Origin: Candidatus Zhuqueibacterota bacterium
Lineage (GTDB): Bacteria > Zhuqueibacterota > Zhuqueibacteria > Residuimicrobiales > Krinioviventaceae
DNA: 7,340 nt
NCBI GenBank assembly: GCA_003854995.1
Contig: RQOI01000386.1
Coordinates: forward strand, 1-7,340
Direction: 5' to 3'
Both the position numbers and the translations under genes were made by a program. This document shows positions 1 through 5,193 of this stretch, piece by piece. The notes under the pieces were generated by a model. It had not been told where the DNA came from, searched no databases, and saw nothing but the letters and a program-made list of their open reading frames with translations. Each line of letters begins with the position of its first letter. Within the stretch, counting starts at the first letter, position 1.

Positions 1-39
1 CAGAGAGAAAGAATTAAAAGCATAAACACAAGAGTGCAC

Positions 40-759
40 TCATCGCTTTATTAATCTCATTTCCACCGGTGTCTTTTCGTCGCCAAATCGGATGAGCAGG
101 GGTTGCTGCTGCGGTCCCAGTTGCATGAAAAGCGTCGACTGGCCGTGAGCCAGTCGATTGGTCAGCAAATCTGTCTTCCAGAGACGGTCGCGAATGTCCA
201 TGACCGGGGAAAAATGGAAGAGAATGTCCAGAGTGCCCGCGCGATCGCGATGCGCTTCAACTGTTCCGGACAGGCGCCACAATTGACCCTCTACGTCCAA
301 AATATAGTGAATCGAATCCCCTGCTGATAAGGATCGCCCGCGGAGATCATAAAACATGGACAGGACGTGATTACAATCATCCGTAATCGGCCAGGTGGAA
401 CAAACGTTGGCCGTCGCTCGCAGAGATTTCTGGTCGTAATCGATCGTCAGCTGCTGCTGAATGTTTTTTTGATCGATCACTTTATTCACCTGCAAAAGCA
501 TGCCGTCATCGCTGAGAATGGCTTCATACCGATTGTCGATCTTAAAGAGGAGCGTGATGAACGGCCTGGACTCGACGTGCCATGTTATCTTTGTCTGCGC
601 ATCGTCGACCTGCAGCTGCATGCGCGACGTGGCCGCTTTTATGCCCTTGTAGAACATGTCGAATTCGAGCTGTTCTCCGCGAAACAGCGACAGGTCTGCG
701 GCTGACAGCGTCGTTGCGCACCCCAGCACAAAGCTGAGCACTAGTTGTCCTCTCGCCAC
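40..759 (-). CDS. DUF3108 domain-containing exported protein
   Basis: This gene encodes a predicted periplasmic or envelope protein of 239 residues whose molecular function is not known. I chose the GTG at 757-759. It lies 22 bases after the glycosyltransferase stop, has a purine-rich AGAGAT upstream, and places a hydrophobic signal segment (about residues 5-20, ending TLSA-AD) at the N-terminus. The frame stays open to an ATG at 873, but that start would overlap the upstream gene by about 90 bases and put a basic, non-hydrophobic stretch before the signal. The mature part has the DUF3108 pattern: an opening GEQLEFDMFYKGIKA strand, a SRPFITLLFKIDNRYEA segment, then beta-rich repeats ending FGDEKTPVEMRLIKR. 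A VLGC sequence at residues 11-14 could instead be a lipobox. DUF3108 proteins are beta-rich and exported in Gram-negative bacteria. The position suggests co-transcription with the GH5 and GT2 genes and a role with their glycan, which is inference. Confidence 0.8.
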   Translation of the reverse strand: MARGQLVLSFVLGCATTLSAADLSLFRGEQLEFDMFYKGIKAATSRMQLQVDDAQTKITWHVESRPFITLLFKIDNRYEAILSDDGMLLQVNKVIDQKNIQQQLTIDYDQKSLRATANVCSTWPITDDCNHVLSMFYDLRGRSLSAGDSIHYILDVEGQLWRLSGTVEAHRDRAGTLDILFHFSPVMDIRDRLWKTDLLTNRLAHGQSTLFMQLGPQQQPLLIRFGDEKTPVEMRLIKR

Positions 760-781
760 GTGAGATCTCTTTGCTGATCGT

Positions 782-1942
782 CTAGGGTGCTGCAGGTGAT
801 TTGACTTGCGCTGAATGTTCTCTTTCCTTCCACTGAAATTTGCCAAATGTTCCGGCGAGGCCGATGCCGACAATGTAAGGGATTTGTATTATGAACCATA
901 ATGGAAAATACTTCAGCAGGTCGGTTCGCTTGAAATAGAGAGCGCTCTTGAGCGCAAATGCGAACTCGCTCACGACGCGGACCGTCACACAGCCGAGCAC
1001 CAGGTCGAGGTGTTGGCCGGTGCAAAGTGCTGCGACAAGAGCAACGAGCAGCATCGCGTTGAACAGGAGTACCTGCAGCAGATAGAGAAAAAAGATGATA
1101 TTCAATTTCAGCTGTACGATGCCATTTGATGCCCATCTCTTTCGCTGGTTTATCAAAGCTTTCAAGGTCGGTTGCGGTTCGGAGACAGCAAAGGCGGCGG
1201 GATCTGCGGCAAAGATAATTTTCATCTTGCTGTATTTGCGGATCAGCTGCAACAGCAGGACATCATCGCCGGAGACGCGATGCGCCACCTTTTGATAGCC
1301 GCCGATCTGTTGAAATGCCGTTTTCCGATAACCGAGATTCTGGCCAGAAGCCGCGAGCGGAAGACCGAGATTCGTCGAACCGGCCGCCGCGCCCATCAGA
1401 GTGAGGAAATCAAAAGCCTGAAACCGTTCGATCAGATTTTGCGATGCGCCGCGAGCGCCGAATTGCGAAAAACCAATTACAAAACCGACAGCCGGGCTAA
1501 AGTAGGATGCCATTGTTTCGATCCAGCGACTGCCGACCCGGCAATCCGCGTCTGTCGCCAATATGATGTCGCCGCTCGCCATCTCTACCGCTTTCTGCAG
1601 CGCCCATTTCTTTGGCGTAAAACGAGGCGGAAACATCTGCATGTTCACAAGCTTGAAATTGGCGTGCCGCGCGCTATGCTGCTCGATGACATCAACCGTT
1701 TTATCGCTGGAGTGATCATTGGCAATGATCACTTCATACCATCCTTTGTCATACGATTGATTGGCCAGATCGGTCAGGATGTTGCCGATGTTCTTCTCCT
1801 CGTTGCGCGCAGCGATGATGATAGAAATCCTGTGACGTTGCGTATGCATGCCGCGCCGCCGCACCGTCATCCCGGCCATGAACAATAAAAGAGTGCCGAC
1901 ATAGATGATCGTCAGAAATATGATCGTCAAAGCAACAAGCAC
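782..1942 (-). CDS. Membrane-anchored family 2 glycosyltransferase
   Basis: The product is a 386-residue inner-membrane GT2 (GT-A fold) enzyme expected to transfer sugar from a nucleotide-sugar donor on the cytoplasmic face. There is one N-terminal transmembrane helix (about residues 2-24). The catalytic domain follows, with SIIIAARNEE (40-49), the VIIANDHSSD donor loop (71-80), the metal-binding D131-A-D133, GYRK (204-207), the G225-D226-D227 acceptor/base region and Q266-x-x-R269-W270. The QxxRW motif is typical of processive, cellulose/hyaluronan-synthase-like enzymes but also occurs in non-processive members. Hydrophobic helices follow at about 278-308, 313-337 and 346-366, and the end FGKFQWKER matches the usual family terminus. 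The start is GTG, nine bases after the GH5 stop, with only a weak AGG upstream, so translational coupling is likely. Family assignment is firm; the sugar, the acceptor and the glycan are unknown. Confidence 0.92.
   Translation of the reverse strand: MLVALTIIFLTIIYVGTLLLFMAGMTVRRRGMHTQRHRISIIIAARNEEKNIGNILTDLANQSYDKGWYEVIIANDHSSDKTVDVIEQHSARHANFKLVNMQMFPPRFTPKKWALQKAVEMASGDIILATDADCRVGSRWIETMASYFSPAVGFVIGFSQFGARGASQNLIERFQAFDFLTLMGAAAGSTNLGLPLAASGQNLGYRKTAFQQIGGYQKVAHRVSGDDVLLLQLIRKYSKMKIIFAADPAAFAVSEPQPTLKALINQRKRWASNGIVQLKLNIIFFLYLLQVLLFNAMLLVALVAALCTGQHLDLVLGCVTVRVVSEFAFALKSALYFKRTDLLKYFPLWFIIQIPYIVGIGLAGTFGKFQWKEREHSAQVKSPAAP
1711..1733. repeat. Perfect 23-base inverted repeat inside the GT2 gene
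   Basis: AGTGATCATTG (1711-1721) and CAATGATCACT (1723-1733) are exact reverse complements around one central base. The repeat encodes GT2 residues 71-78 (VIIANDHS), the conserved donor-binding loop, so coding constraint explains part of it. An mRNA hairpin with a 10-bp stem and 3-base loop would form within the coding region, about 210 bases after the start. Confidence 0.5.
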
Positions 1943-1951
1943 GGCTATCGC

Positions 1952-3577
1952 CTATCTCATTTCAATCCAATCCACAATGACTTCGCCGCGGTCGACCATT
2001 ATTTTCAAGTCGTGTCGCCCGCGCGTCACGGTCATCGGCGAACTCTGATTGAAGAACCATTGCTCGCGACTGTAGTTTTGGCTCATTGGCGTCACTTTTT
2101 TATCGAGCGCCATGAAGATGATCGGCCCTTCGCTGTTTGCTTTAATCTTGACAATGACTTTCATTATCCGGTCTATGCTCGTATTGATCTCATAATTCAG
2201 CCCCTCTCCGGCCTTGAGGATGACGGCATATTCGGCGTCATCGCGCCTGGAATGCTCTTCAGCCTCTGATATTTTGATGATCGGCACCGGCTCATTGATC
2301 CGATAATGCTGGGCAGTGTGCGAGGTGTCCTGCAATTCATATGAATTCCCATCACCCAGATGCCCGTAATTTTCCGCCTCTATTCTCGCCGGCACGCGAC
2401 GAAAAATGGCGCTGACGACGTCGTCAAAATAGGTGCAATTTTCGAGCTTGATGTTCTGCAAAAATTGCGAGAGAATGGCCTCTGCCTCGGGGGCGGATGG
2501 TTTCTCTCCACCACGACTGTAGGCGGCTATTTTTTCCCAGCCCTCCGGCTCCTTGATCGAGTAGGGCGTGTTGCGGGTGGCCATTTTTTTCCACGGCCAG
2601 AAGAGCCAGCCGATGTTATGGTCTTCATAGAGCTGATAGGCAAGCCAATACCAGGAGAGATTGTTTTCGCCGCTTTCGCCGAGATAGATCGGCACGTTGT
2701 GCTGCTCGCGAAAATCGAGATAAGGCTGGATGCTCTTGGTGTCGGCAACAGACCAGTATTTGTGAAATTGGTAAAACGTGTTATCATCGAATGGGGGACC
2801 AAAGACAGTGAAATCTGTGGACCAATGGGCGCCCTCCAGCGAGATCATGTGATAGGGATCCACCTCGCGAATCGCTGCTGTCGTGCGCTGATAAAGTGGT
2901 TCCAATGCCTCGTTGAATTGAGCGAATTCCTTCGGCAGCGGCTCATTCATGAGGCCGTAGGCAATGATGATGGGTTCGTTCCTGTATCGTCTGGCCATTT
3001 CAACCCATAGTCTGATGAAACGATCCTGGTTTTCTTTTTCAGCAAAGAGCTCCGGAAAATCGTTCGCGCTGTCATCGATGTTTGCGCCCGTCTGTCCGCC
3101 AGGCGCCGCATGCATGTCGAGGATGATGTATACCTGATGCATCTTGCACCATTCGACGAGATTGTCAATGAGTACAAAGCCATGCTTTTTGATGGCGCCG
3201 GATTCTTCATCCATGAAGAGGCACCAGTTCATGGCGGGGCGCACGGCATTGAAGCCCAGCTCTTTGATGCGCGCAATGTCCGATTCTGTGATGTAATACT
3301 GACGAAACTGCTGCCAAAAGACCGCGGCTTTGTCATCGCCGATCATCTCAGCGATCAGCCTTTCAATTTTGCGCGGTCGATCGCCGTCTCGGCCGAATTT
3401 CCACATATACCCTTCCGGAAGCAGCCAATTGCCCAGGCCGACCGTACGGAGACGAATCTCATTCCCAGCGCTGTCGACGATCTTTTGACCATCGACGCGC
3501 AGATACGCGGATGGATCCGGCGGTGCACCGCAGCAGCAGAAAAGTGCAGCGCACGCCAATACTATCCACTTCCTCAT
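1952..3577 (-). CDS. Secreted GH5-family glycoside hydrolase with CBM6-like C-terminal domain
   Basis: This is a 541-residue secreted retaining glycoside hydrolase. Residues 1-16 form a signal peptide ending in three consecutive cysteines (14-16) before GAPPDPS. That looks like a lipoprotein signal, although the lipobox is not canonical (F or C at -1). The GH5 barrel spans about 30-375: LRTVGLGNW near the start, the conserved Arg in VRPAMNW (R113), DMHAAPG (154-160), the acid/base Glu in LMNEP (E212), FYQFHKYW with H272, the nucleophile Glu in YLGESG (E301) and an aromatic WLFWPWK loop (324-330). Residues about 394-541 resemble a CBM6/CBM35 beta-sandwich, opening RIEAENYG and closing VDWIEMR. 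GH5 enzymes cleave beta-linked glucans, mannans and related glycans; subfamily and substrate cannot be read here. The ATG has a perfect AGGAGG seven bases upstream. It is the first gene of the cluster with the GT2 and DUF3108 genes, so it may trim or release the polymer they make. Confidence 0.9.
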   Translation of the reverse strand: MRKWIVLACAALFCCCGAPPDPSAYLRVDGQKIVDSAGNEIRLRTVGLGNWLLPEGYMWKFGRDGDRPRKIERLIAEMIGDDKAAVFWQQFRQYYITESDIARIKELGFNAVRPAMNWCLFMDEESGAIKKHGFVLIDNLVEWCKMHQVYIILDMHAAPGGQTGANIDDSANDFPELFAEKENQDRFIRLWVEMARRYRNEPIIIAYGLMNEPLPKEFAQFNEALEPLYQRTTAAIREVDPYHMISLEGAHWSTDFTVFGPPFDDNTFYQFHKYWSVADTKSIQPYLDFREQHNVPIYLGESGENNLSWYWLAYQLYEDHNIGWLFWPWKKMATRNTPYSIKEPEGWEKIAAYSRGGEKPSAPEAEAILSQFLQNIKLENCTYFDDVVSAIFRRVPARIEAENYGHLGDGNSYELQDTSHTAQHYRINEPVPIIKISEAEEHSRRDDAEYAVILKAGEGLNYEINTSIDRIMKVIVKIKANSEGPIIFMALDKKVTPMSQNYSREQWFFNQSSPMTVTRGRHDLKIMVDRGEVIVDWIEMR

Positions 3578-3583
3578 CAGATA

Positions 3584-3589
3584 TCCTCC
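3584..3589 (-). promoter_or_regulatory. Strong ribosome binding site of the GH5 gene
   Basis: The minus strand reads AGGAGG followed by seven bases and then the ATG at 3577. It is the best Shine-Dalgarno in the window and fixes the GH5 start. Confidence 0.85.
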
Positions 3590-3614
3590 TGGAGCTGTCA
3601 GTGATGATGCATTC

Positions 3615-3633
3615 CATAACGATAATCATTTCA
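3615..3633. promoter_or_regulatory. Fur-box-like sequence in the GH5/DUF1893 divergent region
   Basis: The 19 bases CATAACGATAATCATTTCA match the classical Fur box GATAATGATAATCATTATC at 14 of 19 positions, including an unbroken GATAATCATT core. The left half-site is well kept and the right half-site decays. The site lies 38-56 bases upstream of the GH5 start, where a repressor would be expected to act. Fur-family proteins (Fur, Zur, PerR) bind such AT-rich dyads. The target regulator is an inference from one sequence match, and the organism's own Fur consensus is unknown. Confidence 0.3.
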
Positions 3634-3680
3634 GGCATAAAAATCCAGTGGAAATGTTGCGCCGGCAGGTGGAAAACAAG

Positions 3681-3709
3681 TTGCGCGACGCTCATTTTTA
3701 GGCTATATT
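3681..3709 (+). promoter_or_regulatory. Candidate promoter of the DUF1893 gene
   Basis: A -10 element TATATT (3704-3709, 5 of 6 to consensus) is preceded at an ideal 17-base spacing by TTGCGC (3681-3686, 3 of 6). Transcription would begin near 3716, giving a leader of roughly 20 bases before the chosen ATG at 3737. The -35 is poor, so the promoter may be weak or activator-dependent. Confidence 0.4.
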
Positions 3710-3722
3710 CATACTAAAAATG
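3693..3722. repeat. Perfect 9-bp inverted repeat flanking the DUF1893 -10 box (possible operator)
   Basis: CATTTTTAG (3693-3701) and CTAAAAATG (3714-3722) are exact reverse complements separated by 12 bases. The spacer contains the candidate -10 element, so a dimeric protein bound here would cover the promoter core. In the transcript only the right arm would be present, so a DNA-level operator fits better than an RNA hairpin. No regulator is encoded in the window to pair it with. Confidence 0.4.
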
Positions 3723-3736
3723 CTGAAAGGATGAGG

Positions 3737-4150
3737 ATGGACTGGCGAAATAAAACAAGATATCTGCAGGAGAAAAATCTGTCCCTTTACATTGAAAAGG
3801 ATGGCGAGATCATTTTTCAATCATATGATGCCATGCTCAAGCCCCTCCTCACCTGTCTCATTGATAGAGGAGAAGAACTGGCCGGCGCGACGGTCGTGGA
3901 TAAAATTGTCGGCCGGGCCGCGGCGCTGCTCATGACCCTCGCTCAAGTCAGTCTTGTGCTCACCCCGGTCGCCAGTGAAGCGGCTCGTCAGGTGCTGGAT
4001 TCGGCGGGAGTGCAGCTCTATGCTGAAAAGATGATCCCTTTTATCAGCAATCGAGATCATACGGGCATGTGCCCTATGGAAAAAATGGCGAATGAGTGCG
4101 CGACAGCTGAAGAGTTCTTTGTCAAGTTGCGAGACAAGTTCAAGCTGTGA
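3737..4150 (+). CDS. DUF1893 (TM1506-like) protein with a cytidine-deaminase-type fold
   Basis: This is a 137-residue cytoplasmic protein of the DUF1893 family. Residue numbers run from the ATG at 3737, preferred because GAAAGG lies six bases before it; an ATG two codons earlier (3731) abuts the Shine-Dalgarno and is less likely. Visible hallmarks are a short N-terminal LSLYIEKDGEIIF hairpin, D55-K-I-V-G59-R-A-A-A at the start of a helix, an ASEAAR segment (S80), a C-terminal ISNRD and C112-P113-M-E115. As I recall, the structure of T. maritima TM1506 places this family in the cytidine-deaminase-like superfamily, but the classical HxE plus PCxxC zinc signature is not fully present, so deaminase activity should not be assumed. 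There is no signal peptide or membrane segment. It is the only plus-strand gene, convergent with murB and divergent from the GH5 cluster, and appears to be a single-gene transcript. Family call good; function unknown. Confidence 0.85.
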   Translation: MDWRNKTRYLQEKNLSLYIEKDGEIIFQSYDAMLKPLLTCLIDRGEELAGATVVDKIVGRAAALLMTLAQVSLVLTPVASEAARQVLDSAGVQLYAEKMIPFISNRDHTGMCPMEKMANECATAEEFFVKLRDKFKL

Positions 4151-4235
4151 ACGACAGCGCAATCAACAGCAAGCAGGCGAACTCTCCGGGACTCGCCCAT
4201 GTCTCGGCGAAATGCTCGATCCGTTCATTCCACAT
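4140..4235 (-). CDS. Possible 31-residue hydrophobic small ORF overlapping the murB 3' end
   Basis: An ATG at 4233-4235, in a different frame inside the last codons of murB, opens a 31-codon frame. It is preceded by AGAGG six bases upstream. The peptide begins MWNERIEHFAETWASPG and ends in a hydrophobic run (EFACLLLIALSFTA) that could form one short membrane helix. It ends inside the 3' end of the convergent DUF1893 gene. The Shine-Dalgarno bases also encode murB residues, so they could be coincidental. Nothing else supports it as a gene, and I do not recognise a family. Confidence 0.15.
   Translation of the reverse strand: MWNERIEHFAETWASPGEFACLLLIALSFTA
4176..4197. other. Weak hairpin between the convergent DUF1893 and murB ends
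   Basis: GGCGA and TCGCC form 5-bp arms around a 12-base loop in the 74-base gap between the two convergent stop codons. No T-run follows on either strand, so it is not a canonical intrinsic terminator. It is the only structure seen where a bidirectional terminator would be expected. Confidence 0.15.
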
Positions 4236-5127
4236 ACATCACCTCTCGTTCCAGCATGACGCCGAATTGCCGGTAGACCCGTTCCTGCAGTATTTGCTGC
4301 AGCGTCAGCATGTCGGTTGCCGTGGCGTTTCCTTTATTGTAAAAGATATTGGCGTGTTTTTCGTGCACAGCGGCGTCACCGACGCTCATCTTCCTGGCGC
4401 CTATGGCATCGAGATAGAGTGCAGCCGCTGTGGCGTTGCCTTGGTCATCCTTTATATTTTTGAACCAGGAGCCCGCGGTCAATGTGTCGGGCGGGGGCAA
4501 TTTCATCCGGCGCATCGCAATGATCTCATCGCATTCGGACTTTATTCTTGCGGCGTCGCCTTTTGCCAGTTGCAGCTCGGCCTGCAGAACAATGGCGGGA
4601 TTCACTTTCAGATCCGAATGGCGATAAGAGAATTTGAAAAAGTCATGCTCGACAAATATGATCTCGCCCGAGGCGGTCAGGATCTTTGCTCTTGTCAGCA
4701 GGGCGCCGACATTGCTTCCGTACGCTCCGGCATTGCCATAGACCGCGCCGCCAATCGTCCCCGGAATGCCGGCGGTGAACTCAAAGCCCGTCAGGCCATT
4801 TTCTATGCATAAGGCCAGGATCTGCTCGAGGCTGGCGCCGGCCTCGGCGACGACGGCATTTTTGGCAACGATGTTGGTGTTGTCAAATTTGATGATCGCG
4901 ACGAGGCCGTGAAAACCGCCTTCCGAAAAGAAGACATTTGTCCCATCGCCCAGCGCCAGAAAACGAAGGCCGATGGCGAGGCAATGACGATACAAGTCGA
5001 CAAATATCTTTTGATCGGTGACGACGCTCAAATAGTCCGCCGGACCGCCGATCTTGATGTTGGTAAAGTCGGCTAGCGCAACGTTTTCTTGAATGGTATA
5101 GTTTGGCGGAAAATCAGAGGCTTTCAT
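4225..5127 (-). CDS. murB: UDP-N-acetylenolpyruvoylglucosamine reductase (MurB)
   Basis: This is a 300-residue cytoplasmic FAD enzyme that uses NADPH to reduce UDP-GlcNAc-enolpyruvate to UDP-MurNAc, the second committed step of peptidoglycan synthesis. FAD-domain motifs are FTNIKIGGPADYL (21-33), LGDGTNVFF (59-67) and IPGTIGGAVYGNAGAYG (121-137). The substrate domain shows Y168-R169 (the counterpart of E. coli R159), the proton-donor Ser in AGSWFKN (S220, the counterpart of S229) and the C-terminal Glu in LEREV (E295, the counterpart of E325), so all three catalytic residues are kept. KHANIFYNKGNATATD (257-272) is the usual near-terminal motif. The common GSxFKNP reads GSWFKNI here, a mild substitution. 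The ATG has only a poor ribosome site (AAAGATAAA upstream). It lies 66 bases after murA on the same strand, and the two are probably co-transcribed. Confidence 0.96.
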   Translation of the reverse strand: MKASDFPPNYTIQENVALADFTNIKIGGPADYLSVVTDQKIFVDLYRHCLAIGLRFLALGDGTNVFFSEGGFHGLVAIIKFDNTNIVAKNAVVAEAGASLEQILALCIENGLTGFEFTAGIPGTIGGAVYGNAGAYGSNVGALLTRAKILTASGEIIFVEHDFFKFSYRHSDLKVNPAIVLQAELQLAKGDAARIKSECDEIIAMRRMKLPPPDTLTAGSWFKNIKDDQGNATAAALYLDAIGARKMSVGDAAVHEKHANIFYNKGNATATDMLTLQQILQERVYRQFGVMLEREVMYVE

Positions 5128-5147
5128 TTTATCTTTGCGTGTTCTGA

Positions 5148-5165
5148 TGTTTTGTGTTCAAAACA
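5148..5165. other. Hairpin in the murA-murB spacer
   Basis: TGTTTTG and CAAAACA are perfect 7-bp arms around a 4-base loop, about 20 bases upstream of the murB ATG. No run of T follows on the minus strand, so it is not an obvious terminator. In the mRNA it could affect murB initiation or processing, given the weak murB ribosome site. The stem is mostly A-U. Confidence 0.3.
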
Positions 5166-5193
5166 GCTGATTCGGAAATACGAAAAGATTTGA

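Noticed and set aside
1..39. Possible start of another minus-strand gene after DUF3108 (GTG at 37-39 or ATG at 21-23)
   Set aside because: Only about a dozen codons or fewer are visible, with no Shine-Dalgarno and no recognisable sequence, so a gene cannot be supported.
760..873. N-terminal extension of the DUF3108 gene to the ATG at 873
   Set aside because: It would overlap the GT2 gene by about 90 bases and place 38 basic, polar residues before an obvious signal peptide; the GTG at 759 fits better.
1172..1888. Plus-strand open frame (238 codons) opposite the GT2 gene
   Set aside because: It is a shadow of a gene with all GT2 motifs intact; the translation is Arg/His-rich without domain features.
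2413..2426. 14-base perfect palindrome TGACGACGTCGTCA in the GH5 gene
   Set aside because: It arises from the codons GAC GAC GTC GTC (Asp-Asp-Val-Val), and a palindrome of this length is not improbable by chance in a window this size.
2435..2468. 8-bp inverted repeat GCAATTTT/AAAATTGC with an 18-base loop in the GH5 gene
   Set aside because: It is inside coding sequence, AT-rich with a long loop and no T-run, and is expected by chance.
4140..4235. The 31-residue peptide as a remnant of a low-affinity iron permease or FtsQ-type membrane protein
   Set aside because: The resemblance is vague, and beyond its stop the DNA is the intact 3' end of the DUF1893 gene, with no continuing similarity.
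4147..4812. Long plus-strand open frame (221 codons) opposite murB
   Set aside because: It is fully antisense to a clear MurB, has a Cys/His/Gly-rich composition typical of a shadow frame, and shows no recognisable domain.
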